A stretch of 38,986 bases of DNA from Candidatus Sumerlaeota bacterium (GCA_021772755.1 JAJFLJ010000132.1:1-38986), one strand, 5' to 3'; shown: positions 1 through 8,191, counted from the stretch's first letter. The notes: generated by a model not told the origin, from the letters alone. Numbers and translations are program-made.

Positions 1-700
1 CCGTCGTCGGGACCTGCACGACGTTGTCGAAGGGTTCCGGCTGCTCGGCGTTCTTCCAGTTGATCCAGACGCAGTTCCATCCAAGCGGGGCCGTGGGCGC
101 GATGTCGTGCTCCCACGCGTCGCCGATGTAGAGAATGCGCGACGGGTCGGGCTTGCCGGCGCGTTCCCAGGCCATCTGGTAGAAGCGCGGCTCAGTCTTG
201 ACGCAGCCCGCGTCGTCGGTGGTCAGCATCCACTGGAACCGGTCGCGGTGGACGAGTTGTCCGAGCTTCGCGTCCTGGGTCTCGTGGGGCGCGTTGGTCA
301 GAACGGCGAGCTTCGCCTGGCGCGAGAGCGCGTCGATCAGCGCGGGGCTCGCGGGATACTCGCCCCGGTAGTTCAGGTAGATCTCCATATACTCCGCGCT
401 GACTTCGTCGGGGCAGTGCTTCCCGTCGAGACCGAAGCGCTCCAGCACGTTGTGGAAGCGCTTCGTGCGGAGCGTCGCGACATCGAGCGTTCCGCCGGCG
501 AGCTGGTCCCAGAGCACGCGGCTCTGATGGACGAACTCGTCGACGCACTCGGCGTGGTCCATGCCGGTGATCTCGCAGATGCGGAGAAGCGCGTGGCGCA
601 CGGCGGCGGGGTGGTCCCAGAGCGTGCCGTCGAGATCGAAGAAGATCCAGTCGGCGTCGTATCCGAAGGGTTCGGTGGTGTTCAATGGGGCCTCGCTCAT
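1..700 (-). CDS. HAD-superfamily hydrolase (YjjG/nucleotidase-like), C-terminus cut by window edge
   Basis: This is a soluble phosphatase of the haloacid dehalogenase superfamily; the substrate cannot be told, but the layout resembles YjjG-type 5'-nucleotidases. About 233 residues are visible. Motif I reads FFDLDGTLWDH near residue 20 (nucleophile and acid/base Asp). Motif II is LTNAPHE, the motif III lysine lies in CVKTEPRFY, and motif IV is YIGDAWEHDI (GDxxxxD). A helical cap sits between motifs I and II. The ATG at 698-700 overlaps the nth stop as ATGA, which fixes the start and implies translational coupling. The frame is open to base 1, so only a short C-terminal piece can be missing, given the usual 225-250 residues of the family. 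Fold assignment is firm; specificity is inference. Confidence 0.88.
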   Translation of the reverse strand, partial: MSEAPLNTTEPFGYDADWIFFDLDGTLWDHPAAVRHALLRICEITGMDHAECVDEFVHQSRVLWDQLAGGTLDVATLRTKRFHNVLERFGLDGKHCPDEVSAEYMEIYLNYRGEYPASPALIDALSRQAKLAVLTNAPHETQDAKLGQLVHRDRFQWMLTTDDAGCVKTEPRFYQMAWERAGKPDPSRILYIGDAWEHDIAPTAPLGWNCVWINWKNAEQPEPFDNVVQVPTT

Positions 701-1467
701 TTCTCGTGGGCGAACGCGCCCGGACAGATTTCGGCAAGGCGGCACTCGCCGCAGAGCGGCTTGCGCGCCTTGCACGTCTTGCGGCCGTGCAGGATGATCG
801 CGTGGGAGAAATGCGACCAGAGTTCCGGCGGCAGCAGGTTGGCGACGTCCGCCTCGATCTTCTCCGGGTCCGCGTTCTTCGTCAGGCCCAGCAGGTTCGT
901 GATGCGCTTGAAGTGCGTGTCGACGGTCAGTCCCGGATAGCCGAAGCAGTTCGTGCGGACGACGTTGGCCGTCTTGCGGGCGACGCCGCGCAGCGTCAAC
1001 AGGTCCTCCATCGCTTCGGGCACCGCGCCGCCGAATCGCTCGTGGATGTCGCGGCAGGTCTCGCGCACGGACTTCGCCTTGCTGTTGAAGAATCCGGTGC
1101 TGCGGATGTCCTTCTCCAGTTCCCCCTTCGGGGACGACGCGAAGTCCAGCGCCGTGGGGTATTTCGCGAAGAGCGCCGGAGTGACCTTGTTCACCCGCTC
1201 GTCGGTGCACTGCGCCGAGAGGATCGTGGCCACCAGAAGCTGAAGCGGGCTCTCGTGATGGAGCGCGCACGTCGCGCCGGGGAACTCCTTCTTCAGCTCC
1301 GCGGAGACCTTCGCCGCGCGTTTCGAGAGCGGCGCGCTGGCCCGCAGCCGGCCGATGCGCTCCTTCAGGTCCGCATCGACCTTGTTCCAGAGTTCGCTCT
1401 TCGCGTGAAAGTCCGCGAAGTTTCCGGCCGTCTTCTTCTTTGCGGCTGTGCCCGCCTTCTTCGCCAT
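697..1467 (-). CDS. nth: Endonuclease III (DNA glycosylase/AP lyase)
   Basis: Bifunctional base-excision repair enzyme that removes oxidised pyrimidines and nicks the AP site. The protein is 256 residues, somewhat longer than the usual 210-220 because of a Lys/Ala-rich N-terminal tail of about 40 residues (MAKKAGTAAKKK). The core is typical: LLVATILSAQCTDERVN, the helix-hairpin-helix LTLRGVARKTANVV with the catalytic Lys, TVDTHFKRITNLLGL with the catalytic Asp, and a C-terminal iron-sulfur loop C-x6-C-x2-C-x5-C (CKARKPLCGECRLAEIC). The ATG at 1465-1467 shares one base with the stop of the upstream glycosyltransferase (TGATG), and its stop overlaps the HAD start. The lysine tail could be an unstructured DNA-contacting extension. 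Confidence 0.96.
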   Translation of the reverse strand: MAKKAGTAAKKKTAGNFADFHAKSELWNKVDADLKERIGRLRASAPLSKRAAKVSAELKKEFPGATCALHHESPLQLLVATILSAQCTDERVNKVTPALFAKYPTALDFASSPKGELEKDIRSTGFFNSKAKSVRETCRDIHERFGGAVPEAMEDLLTLRGVARKTANVVRTNCFGYPGLTVDTHFKRITNLLGLTKNADPEKIEADVANLLPPELWSHFSHAIILHGRKTCKARKPLCGECRLAEICPGAFAHEK

Positions 1468-2723
1468 CAGGGTTCGCCCCCTCCCGCTTCGGTTCCGAGT
1501 TTGTCGATCACGCGCCGTTCCGTTTCCGCAATGACGGACTCCATGCGGTCGGTCATCGCTGTCCACGACCTGCCGGCGGCGAACTCCCGGCGAGCGCTTC
1601 GCGCGGCGTCGCCATCTCCGGAGAGCGCCCGCGCGATCGCTTCGCGCCATCCGGCGGCGGGCGCCACCACGACCGGCGGTTCGTAGAATTTCCTCACGTC
1701 CGGCACCGGCGTCGAAACCACCGGCAACCCGCACGCCAGGTACTCCAGCGTCTTCACCGGATTGACCGCGCGGGCGGCCTTGTTGTCCGCGAAGGGCATC
1801 AGCCCGATGTCGCAATGCTGATAGAAGCCCGGCAGATCGTCGTGGGGCCTCAGCCCGAGCTCGATCACGTTCGGCGGAAATCTCCAGTCGCCGAACGTCG
1901 CGCGACGCGGCCCGACGAGAATCACCGACGCGTGCGGAAAGGCCCTGGCGGTGTCGGCGATCAACCGGCCCGAGACGCGGTCGTTCAGCGTGCCGACGTA
2001 GAGCAGCCGCGGACGGGCGAGCCCCCGCAGTTCGGGCGGTTCATCCGCTGGCGTCTGGAGCTTGCCGATATCCACGCCGGACGCGATGAACTCCATCGAC
2101 CGCGTTCGCCCGGCGAGCGCCCGCGCCAGGGAGTCCGTACCGGCGAAGGCGAAATCGGCGCGCCGGAGGATGCGCTCCTCGCGGCGGCGCGAACCGGCAG
2201 GCGCCCACTCGAAGGCGCAGAAGTCGTCGATGGCATCGTAGCCGACGGCGGCGGGGCGCAGATCGGTCACCAGCCAGTCCACGAAGGGCGAATTGGTGAG
2301 CAGAATGAACGAGCGCCTGCCCAGCAGGGCGCCGAGCCGCCGCGCCACGATGACGCGATTGGCCGCCCGGATGGCGCCGTGGCGGTACTCTCCGGAAAGG
2401 ATCAACGGCGCGAAGACCAGCAGCCGCCCCCCCTCCTCGGAGCGCATTTCCCGCCATCGCCCGGCAAAGGGGCCGACGGCTTCGTGCACCTGGACCGGAG
2501 AACAGAAGACCACCGGCCGGTGCCGGGCCAGGCGGCGCGCCATTTCCTGGGGCCGCTGCCACACGCCGTCCCACGCGACCTGCGAAAACAGTAGCAACGG
2601 CAGGCGTTCGGAGTGCGGAAGGCGGACGGGGCCGCTTCGGGGCGGCACCGCCACGGCGGACTCCGCCAGCGCCCCGTGGGCGGCGGTCCAGCGGCCAAAT
2701 GTCAGGAGAGCGGCGGCGTTCAT
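1467..2723 (-). CDS. Glycosyltransferase, GT4-like (GT-B fold)
   Basis: A 418-residue putative GT-B glycosyltransferase. The N-terminal domain has LLLFSQVAWDGVWQRPQEMARRLA, split here as LLLFSQVAWDG and VWQRPQEMARRLA, a pattern common in exopolysaccharide glycosyltransferases. The central YDAIDDFCAFEW is also typical. The C-terminal Rossmann half contains RLLYVGTLNDRVSG, LIADTARAFPHASVILVG and the nucleotide-sugar-binding region NPVKTLEYLACGLPVVSTP, including the GT4 acidic residue before the ACGLP turn. I chose the ATG at 2723 because the residues before it in the longer reading are Arg/Pro-rich and unlike protein. It overlaps nth by one base (TGATG) and is first of a three-gene operon, divergent from the histidine kinase. 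Donor and acceptor sugars are unknown. The pairing with nth is probably incidental. Confidence 0.85.
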   Translation of the reverse strand: MNAAALLTFGRWTAAHGALAESAVAVPPRSGPVRLPHSERLPLLLFSQVAWDGVWQRPQEMARRLARHRPVVFCSPVQVHEAVGPFAGRWREMRSEEGGRLLVFAPLILSGEYRHGAIRAANRVIVARRLGALLGRRSFILLTNSPFVDWLVTDLRPAAVGYDAIDDFCAFEWAPAGSRRREERILRRADFAFAGTDSLARALAGRTRSMEFIASGVDIGKLQTPADEPPELRGLARPRLLYVGTLNDRVSGRLIADTARAFPHASVILVGPRRATFGDWRFPPNVIELGLRPHDDLPGFYQHCDIGLMPFADNKAARAVNPVKTLEYLACGLPVVSTPVPDVRKFYEPPVVVAPAAGWREAIARALSGDGDAARSARREFAAGRSWTAMTDRMESVIAETERRVIDKLGTEAGGGEP

Positions 2724-2769
2724 GGGGCTGTCTCGGCGGGACCTGCGGGTCGGACGGGGATGACGGGCC

Positions 2770-2798
2770 TTGAAGGCGGGCACAACGGTTGTTAGGCT
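2770..2798 (+). promoter_or_regulatory. Candidate sigma70-like promoter for the histidine kinase gene
   Basis: TTGAAG (2770-2775) and TAGGCT (2793-2798) are separated by 17 bases and lie 24 bases before the histidine kinase ATG, in the 98-base gap between divergent genes. The -10 match is weak, so this is only a candidate. Confidence 0.3.
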
Positions 2799-2821
2799 AC
2801 TCCCCGAAAGGTCGCAAGGCC

Positions 2822-4324
2822 ATGCCCGACGAAAGCCAGACGCCATCCGGCGAGTCCCGCCGCCCCGCGCTCTCCCAGCGCATCCCCGTCCGCATGCGGA
2901 CGGTGGTCTGGGCCGCCGGCATTTTCATCGTCTTCGGTGCCGGGGTGGCCATTCTCACCTCCCTCTTCGTCGACCGGCTTCAGCGCCGCATGGTCGAAAT
3001 GGCTCAGGTCGAGGTGGACCAGGCGGCCCGCAGCGCCGCGGCGGAAATCGAGCGCATCGTCGACCGCCGCGCCGCCTCCGGCCACACGATCCGCAGTCTC
3101 GGCGACGTCGCCTTCGACGAGGACATTCGCGCCACCTTCCGGATTCTCTCGCGGCAGGACGTCCTGCTGAGCGCGCTCATCGACTCCGAAGGCGTCGAAA
3201 TCTACCAGTCCGGCCGCGAGGGCGACATGGCGGCCTGCCCGAAACGCCCGGGCAGCAACCTGAACGCGTCGGTCATGCCGGTGGGCGGGACCGAACCCCT
3301 GATCGTCGAGTTCGAACTGCGCGGCCTGCCGGAAGGTGTCGAGGAGCAGCGCGTTCCCATCCATCACGACGGCCGCGAGATCGGGATCCTGGCCTATGGC
3401 ATCGAAGAGGCCGTCGCGCTCAAGGCGCTCGAACCCATCAGCACGCACATCTCCCGCAGTCTGGTCTGGATGTCCGCCGCCATCATCCTCTTCTCCGGCT
3501 TCGCGATCCTGCTGCTGACGCGCATCTCGACGCGTCACGGCGAATTGCAGCGCCGCCACGACGAAGCCCAGCACCTGGCCCACATCGGAACGATGGCCAG
3601 CGGGCTCGCCCACGAGATCCGCAATCCGCTCCACGCCATGAACCTCCACCTGGAGGCCGTGCGCGACGACATGGACGATCCGCGCCCCGACGCGAAGGAA
3701 CACGCGTCGAAGGTCATCGACGGCGTGCAGAAGCAGATCGTCTCGCTGAGCCGCATCCTGACGAACTTCATGAACTTCGCGATGCCCACGCGTATCGAAC
3801 AGGAACCCGTGCGGCTGCGCGCTCTCGGCGGCGAGGTCGGCGGTCTGCTGGAACCCGAGTTCGAATCGCGCGCCGTGACGTTCGAGCGCGAGGTCCCGGA
3901 GGACGCCTGGATCGAGGCCGATCCCACGATGGTGCGCCAGGTGCTGACCAACGTGCTGCTGAACGCGGCCCAGGCCGTCGAACGCCAGGAGGGCCGCCGC
4001 ATCGTACGTCTGTGCGCGAAGCAGGAAGGCCAGAAGTGGATCGTCCGCGTCGAGGACAACGGCCCCGGCATTCCCCCCGGCCGCGAGGACGTCCTGTTCG
4101 AGGTCTTCTACTCCGGCCGCAAGGGCGGCACCGGCTTCGGACTCGCCATCGCCAAACGCATCATGGAAGCCCACGGCGGGTCCATCGCCGCGGAGAACGT
4201 TCCCGGCGGCGGCGCACGGTTCACCCTCGACTTCCCCGTCTGCAAGGCGCCCGCCGCGACGCGCGACCTCCCCGGCGGACTCTCGCCCCTTCCCGTCCGC
4301 AGCGAACCCGAAACCATCGGCTGA
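2822..4324 (+). CDS. Membrane sensor histidine kinase, orphan
   Basis: A 500-residue two-component sensor kinase. It has a short cytoplasmic N-terminus, TM1 (about 26-50, WAAGIFIVFGAGVAI), a periplasmic sensor region of about 155 residues, and TM2 (about 208-230, MSAAIILFSGFAILLL). Next are a HisKA dimerisation helix with the H-box GLAHEIRNPLHAMN (phospho-acceptor His near 264), then a HATPase_c domain with N-box VLTNVLLNAAQAVE, G1 VEDNGPGIP and G2 GGTGFGLAIAKRI. A basic/Pro tail of about 25 residues follows. The start is the ATG at 2822, with AAGG spaced before it; a longer reading from 2789 is possible. No response-regulator gene lies nearby, so the partner must be elsewhere. The next gene is 86 bases downstream on the same strand. 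Confidence 0.93.
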   Translation: MPDESQTPSGESRRPALSQRIPVRMRTVVWAAGIFIVFGAGVAILTSLFVDRLQRRMVEMAQVEVDQAARSAAAEIERIVDRRAASGHTIRSLGDVAFDEDIRATFRILSRQDVLLSALIDSEGVEIYQSGREGDMAACPKRPGSNLNASVMPVGGTEPLIVEFELRGLPEGVEEQRVPIHHDGREIGILAYGIEEAVALKALEPISTHISRSLVWMSAAIILFSGFAILLLTRISTRHGELQRRHDEAQHLAHIGTMASGLAHEIRNPLHAMNLHLEAVRDDMDDPRPDAKEHASKVIDGVQKQIVSLSRILTNFMNFAMPTRIEQEPVRLRALGGEVGGLLEPEFESRAVTFEREVPEDAWIEADPTMVRQVLTNVLLNAAQAVERQEGRRIVRLCAKQEGQKWIVRVEDNGPGIPPGREDVLFEVFYSGRKGGTGFGLAIAKRIMEAHGGSIAAENVPGGGARFTLDFPVCKAPAATRDLPGGLSPLPVRSEPETIG

Positions 4325-4410
4325 TCCGCCCCTTCGGCCCGAACCGCTTCTTGCGCCCGCGCCGTTCGCGTGGTCGCACCTTTCCAGGTTCCGACGAAAC
4401 GGGGAAGTCC

Positions 4411-5217
4411 ATGTCCATCACGCGAAGCGAAGCGGACGGGTTGCTCGCCGCCATCGACGCCATGTGCGAATGCGCCGGCGAAATCCACATGAAGCACTTT
4501 CGCAGGCTCGACGGCTACGAGAGGAAGGGCGCGGTGGATCTGCTCACCGTCGCCGACGGCGAATCGGAAGAGGCCATCAAGTCGGAGATCGCGCGGCGCT
4601 TTCCCGGTCACGCGATTCTCGCCGAGGAAAGCGGTGCCTCCGGCGAAACGTCGTCGGACTGGCTTTGGGTCATCGACCCCATCGACGGCACGACGAACTA
4701 CGCCCACGGGCTGCCGCTCTTTTCCGTCAGCATCGCCGTCCAGCACCGCGGGCGAACCGTCGCCGGCGGCGTGTCGGCGTCGGCGCTCGGCGACCACTAT
4801 CGCGCGGCCCTCGGCCACGGAGCCACCCACAACGGCAGACCGATGAGCGTCTCGAAGGTCGGCGTCCTACGGGACGCGCTCGTCGTCACCGGGTTTCCGT
4901 ACGACCGCGCGGCGGTGCTGGACTGGCTGACGGGAACGGTGGGCCGCTTTCTCGAGCGCAGCCAGGGACTGCTGCGGCTGGGCAGCGCGGCGCTGGACTT
5001 CGCCCACGTCGCCGCCGGGCACCTCGACGGGTTCTACGAACTGAACCTGCATCCCTGGGACATGGCGGCGGGGGCGCTTCTCGTGCAGGAGGCCGGCGGC
5101 CGCGTCAGCGACTTCGACGGCGGCGACTTCTCCATCCACGAAAAGCGCATGATCTGCAGCAACGGCGCGATCCACCGCGAAATGATGGACGTGATCGGCG
5201 AAACGAAGGCGCCATGA
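4411..5217 (+). CDS. Inositol monophosphatase family phosphatase
   Basis: A 268-residue Mg-dependent phosphatase of the IMPase/SuhB/CysQ/HisN superfamily. It shows the metal-binding glutamates in ILAEESGA, the signature WVIDPIDGTTNYAHGLPLF (positions about 88-106), and the second signature HPWDMAAGALLVQEAGGRV near the C-terminus. Likely substrates are inositol-1-phosphate or another small sugar, nucleotide or histidinol phosphate; sequence alone does not decide. The ATG at 4411 starts the recognisable domain, and the in-frame sequence upstream has no protein-like character. It follows the histidine kinase by 86 bases and converges with the lipoprotein gene 24 bases downstream, with no obvious intrinsic terminator between them. 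Confidence 0.93.
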   Translation: MSITRSEADGLLAAIDAMCECAGEIHMKHFRRLDGYERKGAVDLLTVADGESEEAIKSEIARRFPGHAILAEESGASGETSSDWLWVIDPIDGTTNYAHGLPLFSVSIAVQHRGRTVAGGVSASALGDHYRAALGHGATHNGRPMSVSKVGVLRDALVVTGFPYDRAAVLDWLTGTVGRFLERSQGLLRLGSAALDFAHVAAGHLDGFYELNLHPWDMAAGALLVQEAGGRVSDFDGGDFSIHEKRMICSNGAIHREMMDVIGETKAP

Positions 5218-5241
5218 CCCGCGACCGTGCCACCTTCCGCG

Positions 5242-5982
5242 TCACGGGCCGGCGGGTGCGCCGCCCTTCATGACCTCGCCGAGGTCGCGCGACAGGTTCA
5301 GCGTCATCTGCGTCAGCGCGTCGACCACCGCCTCGCGGATGTCGTCCTCCATCAGGGTGACCGCCTGGCGGCGCGGCACGGAACGCCCCGATCCGCGGAT
5401 GCGGCCCTCCATGATCTTCGCGCCGGTCGCCCGGTCGGTCACCTCGACGTACGCGACGAACAGCGGCCGGTCGTTCGCGAAGGAAAACGCCATCCGGTCG
5501 AAGCGCATCGTGTAGCCAGTGTTCTCGAACACGTGGTTGGGCTGCGTTTCCACGCTCTCCTTCCTGTCCGCGAGCGATTCCTGCCAGAGCTTCCGCTCCT
5601 TGGGGTCCTCCGGCGGGGTCAGCGGAAGGTCCGCCGCCAGTTCGTAGACCGTTTCGGTCACCACGGCGATCTCGCTGAACATCAGGCGGAACCGCGCGGC
5701 GGACTCGGCGGCGAGCGCTTCGCCGTAGTAGATGCGGTAGTCCATCCGGTCCAGTGGCGTGCCCATCTTCGCGATCTCGTACACTTCGTACGCGTCGTCG
5801 GGCACCACGATGGTCAGCGGAGCGGCGAAACTCGTCTGTGCGGAATAGGCCGAGTGCTGCGGGAAGTGCACGCTGTGGGTGCAAGCGGTGGTGAAGAGCC
5901 CCGCGAACGCGAACGCCGCGAGGAGAAGCGCGCGCACCCGACGACGGGCGGTTGTCCGGTGTGCGAATGAAGAGTCGTTCAA
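5242..5982 (-). CDS. Hypothetical lipoprotein
   Basis: A 246-residue protein that I do not assign to a known family. It begins with a basic N-terminus and a hydrophobic stretch (ALLLAAFAFAGLF) ending in TTAC at residue 34, a weak lipobox, so a lipid-anchored envelope protein is likely. The mature part is soluble alpha/beta with YEVYEIAKMGTPL, TVYELAADLPLTPPEDP, and a C-terminal half (MAFSFANDRPLFVAYVEVTD, MEGRIRGSGRS) reminiscent of DUF4136/LptE-like small lipoproteins; that resemblance is only impression. The start is a TTG at 5980-5982 with AGGA about eight bases upstream; a GTG fifteen codons later would also give a signal peptide. It is codirectional with the next lipoprotein upstream. 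Confidence 0.75.
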   Translation of the reverse strand: MNDSSFAHRTTARRRVRALLLAAFAFAGLFTTACTHSVHFPQHSAYSAQTSFAAPLTIVVPDDAYEVYEIAKMGTPLDRMDYRIYYGEALAAESAARFRLMFSEIAVVTETVYELAADLPLTPPEDPKERKLWQESLADRKESVETQPNHVFENTGYTMRFDRMAFSFANDRPLFVAYVEVTDRATGAKIMEGRIRGSGRSVPRRQAVTLMEDDIREAVVDALTQMTLNLSRDLGEVMKGGAPAGP

Positions 5983-6069
5983 CGGCGGTTCCTGCTTTCG
6001 AAGGGTTTCCCGGGGGTACGCTTGGCCGCGACCGTCGGCGGGGCAAGCCGCCTCGCTCCGCCGGACGAA

Positions 6070-6705
6070 TCACTTCAGATTCGGAAGGTCCATCGCCCGA
6101 TAGGGCCGGGCGTCGGGCCGCACCGCCAGGACCGTCACCAGATCCGACACGTCGTACAACCCGCGCCGGACTTCGAGAACCCGCCCCTCCCTGCCTATCA
6201 CGACGCTCCAGATGCCCTCCACCTGCGTCGAATCCGCCCTCCCAAGCAGACCGAACGCGCGCGCCCCCCATCCCGACGGGTCGCAGAGAATCCCGATCTT
6301 CAGCTCCTCCGCCGCAGCGACTTTTTCGTTCGTCTCCGGAAGGTCCGGCCCCACCAGCAGAATCTCGCAGTCCCGCGAATCGGCCATCGTCAGATTCTCG
6401 CGGACCCAGTCGTAGACGGGGCGGGCCTCCGGCGAGCGGGCTCCTCCGTGAAAGATCAGCAGCGCGTCGCCCCCCGTCGTCAGCTCGCGCGTCGAGACAA
6501 GGTAGCCCTTCTGGTCTTCCAGCACCAGGAGCGGAACGGCCTCGCCGGCCTGAAGCGGAGCCTTGCGCGGCTTTGCCTCCAGGTTTTCCTGGCGTACGCC
6601 GACCGACGGATACTTCGTGGGCACGGCGGAGGGATCGCTCACCAGCGCCCCCCCGCAACCTGCCAGGAAGCCCAGGATCACTGCCAAGAGTGCGAATCGA
6701 ACCAT
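6070..6705 (-). CDS. Lipoprotein with cysteine-less thioredoxin-like domain
   Basis: A 211-residue lipoprotein. Residues 1-17 are a clear signal peptide with lipobox LAGC (Cys17). After a 35-residue linker comes a redoxin/AhpC-TSA-like fold: APLQAGEAVPLLVLEDQKGYL, strand ALLIFHGGARSPEARPVYDW, then CEILLVGPDLPETNE, a conserved-looking GILCDPSGWGARAFGL, and VEGIWSVVIGREGRVLEVRRG. In redox-active relatives the segment after the first strand reads WxxWCxxC; here it is FHGGARSPEA, with no cysteine, so thiol chemistry is unlikely. The ATG at 6705 sits just after a terminator that ends the upstream small gene, so this gene needs its own promoter or readthrough. Confidence 0.75.
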   Translation of the reverse strand: MVRFALLAVILGFLAGCGGALVSDPSAVPTKYPSVGVRQENLEAKPRKAPLQAGEAVPLLVLEDQKGYLVSTRELTTGGDALLIFHGGARSPEARPVYDWVRENLTMADSRDCEILLVGPDLPETNEKVAAAEELKIGILCDPSGWGARAFGLLGRADSTQVEGIWSVVIGREGRVLEVRRGLYDVSDLVTVLAVRPDARPYRAMDLPNLK

Positions 6706-6723
6706 GAGCGGACTTCTCCAATG

Positions 6724-6757
6724 AAAACGCGGGAGAGGGCGTCTACCCTCTCCCGCG
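6724..6757 (-). terminator. Intrinsic terminator after the 58-residue peptide gene
   Basis: Perfect 12-bp stem CGCGGGAGAGGG (6728-6739) and CCCTCTCCCGCG (6746-6757) with a 6-base loop. On the minus strand it is followed directly by TTTT. It lies 36 bases past the stop of the small gene and 22 bases before the lipoprotein ATG. Confidence 0.85.
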
Positions 6758-6793
6758 CGGAATTCGATCGGGTTTGCCGCAGGACGGCGAGGA

Positions 6794-6970
6794 CTAAAGA
6801 AGCCCCGAGCGGCTGGCGGCGTTGGCCGTGCTGCTCCAGCACATATCCACCGGCAGGGCGCTGTAGACCGTCCAGTAGACCATGCTGGCGAGGAGCGCGA
6901 ACGCCCCGGCCCAGTCCACGATGGAGGCAATGAAGCCCTGCCCCAGGGCGGTGTGAGTCATCTCGTTCAT
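6794..6970 (-). CDS. Small membrane peptide, 58 residues, unknown function
   Basis: A short reading frame that starts at the ATG at 6968-6970 and ends at TAG 6794-6796. The peptide begins MNEMTHTALGQG, has one hydrophobic segment of about 28 residues (IASIVDWAGAFALLASMVYW and on to SALPV), and ends DMCWSSTANAASRSGLL. Support for it being real is a GGAGG ribosome-binding site ten bases before the ATG, a coherent transmembrane-like composition, and a strong intrinsic terminator 36 bases after the stop. I do not recognise a family. It lies 92 bases downstream of the LysM lipoprotein on the same strand and may be transcribed with it or alone. An alternative is that the transcript acts as a small RNA. 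Confidence 0.65.
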   Translation of the reverse strand: MNEMTHTALGQGFIASIVDWAGAFALLASMVYWTVYSALPVDMCWSSTANAASRSGLL

Positions 6971-7062
6971 CGTGCAACGACCTCCGAACGGGGACCTCTG
7001 CTCCGGCGGGGCAGGCGTCGAGCCTTGTCCCGACGGCCCGCCGCGCGCGGCGCTGAATCCTT

Positions 7063-7719
7063 TTATTTCCCAGGGACGTAAATCCGCTGGCCCTTCAACG
7101 GCCGGGCTCCCGGGGGCAGGCGGTTCGCCTGGGCGAGATCCTTCGTGCTGATTCCATTGTCGCTGGCGATCTTCTCCAGCGTGTCGCCGGCCTGGAGCGT
7201 ATAGTACTTGCCCGTCGGCTTTGCGGCGGGCTTGGGGGCGGCTGCCACCGGCTTGGCCACAGGCTTCCCGGCGGGTTTGGCCGCTGCGACGTCCGGCTTC
7301 TTCTCGGCGGTCGGCGCGGCTGTTGCCGCGGCACCCGTCGCCAAACCGCTGAATTCGCGGGTCGTCGGCGCGTTGGATGCCGGCTGAACGGCACTGGCCA
7401 CGACACGGGCGGGCTTCGACTCGAAGCTGTCCAGGCGCTGCTCGATGGCCTCCAGGCGCGAAACGACCTCGATGGCGCCGTTCTCTCCGGGCGCCAGGGC
7501 GCGCAAGTTCGAGACCTCGTCGCGGAGAATGGTGATCTCCCCCGCCACGTTGCGCAGCAGCTTCGACGACTCGTCGAGCTGCTCCTTGATTTCATCGACT
7601 TCGGCGAATTTCTTGCGGATTACAGGCGAGTTTTCCGGCTTGGCCGAGCAGGCGGCCAGCCCGGCGGCGACGGCGAGAACGGGAACGATGCGAACGAGTG
7701 TCGGCAGACGGCGGGACAT
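7063..7719 (-). CDS. LysM-domain lipoprotein, peptidoglycan-associated
   Basis: A 218-residue envelope protein. The signal peptide has lipobox LAAC at residues 21-24. Residues about 34-85 form a coiled coil (VDEIKEQLDESSKLLRNVAG, then EITILRDEVSNLRALAPG). Residues about 105-170 are an Ala/Pro/Lys-rich spacer with repeated KPVAKP-type units, well suited to span periplasm. The last 48 residues are one LysM domain (YYTLQAGDTLEKIASDNGIS, DLAQANRLPPG, GQRIYVPGK), which binds N-acetylglucosamine polymers such as peptidoglycan. The ATG at 7717-7719 is preceded by AAAGGAG. The layout, lipid anchor then coiled coil then flexible arm then cell-wall module, suggests a tether or divisome/envelope structural role, by inference. 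Confidence 0.9.
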   Translation of the reverse strand: MSRRLPTLVRIVPVLAVAAGLAACSAKPENSPVIRKKFAEVDEIKEQLDESSKLLRNVAGEITILRDEVSNLRALAPGENGAIEVVSRLEAIEQRLDSFESKPARVVASAVQPASNAPTTREFSGLATGAAATAAPTAEKKPDVAAAKPAGKPVAKPVAAAPKPAAKPTGKYYTLQAGDTLEKIASDNGISTKDLAQANRLPPGARPLKGQRIYVPGK

Positions 7720-8080
7720 GAACGGACTCCTTTGAAATACAAGACGCAAAGCCACGGGACACGCGACTTTGCGACAGCCCATTCCCGCAACGCGCACAAC
7801 GACAAGAAAAATCTTCGGAAAATCGAAACCCGGCGCTAACGTCACCAAGCCCGTTCGGAATTCATCAATATACTCTCAACCCAAAAGTCTCTCCCGGAGA
7901 CTCGGGCGGACCACTCAAGGCGCCAAACACTACCGGCAACGCATAATCTGCGTACGCGGTTCGTCGTCGAGAGAGTCTTCGAATGGCGGTCGGAATGTTG
8001 AGAGCGTTGCACTTGAAGACGGCCTCGGATCGAAGATCACTTGTGGGCGCCTATGTGGCACACGATTCGATGAGGTACAA

Positions 8081-8097
8081 GGGTTCCACTGGAACCC
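8081..8097. repeat. Perfect 17-base palindrome, candidate operator
   Basis: GGGTTCCACTGGAACCC: two 8-base arms around a single central C. The size and tight spacing suit a dimeric repressor site. It lies 278 bases before the XRE-S24 repressor ATG. A T-arm of a tRNA was considered and rejected. Confidence 0.45.
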
Positions 8098-8159
8098 CCG
8101 AAGGGCTTGACCGCCCGGGGCAAAGGTGGATTTTGTCGGTGGGTACGGAATGCGATGCG

Positions 8160-8191
8160 GATTCGCCCTGCGAAACGTAACCGGGCGAATC
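8160..8191. repeat. Inverted repeat, 9-base arms, 14-base spacer
   Basis: GATTCGCCC at 8160-8168 and GGGCGAATC at 8183-8191. It could be a stem-loop in a leader RNA or a spaced operator upstream of the repressor gene. Confidence 0.4.

Noticed and set aside
107-2594. Long plus-strand open frames opposite the GT, nth and HAD genes
   Set aside because: They are Arg/Gly/Ala-rich mirror frames of high-GC genes with no family motifs, while the minus strand carries clear endonuclease III, HAD and glycosyltransferase motifs.
7741-7780. c-di-GMP-I (GEMM) riboswitch, based on GACGCAAAGCCACGGG
   Set aside because: The required upstream half (GGGCAAACC and the GNRA-capped helix) is missing and the orientation does not suit the LysM gene. 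The repressor gene lies over 600 bases away.
8075-8100. tRNA T-arm from GGGTTCCACTGGAACCC
   Set aside because: The loop lacks TTCRANY, the palindrome has a one-base centre, and no anticodon or acceptor arm can be built around it.
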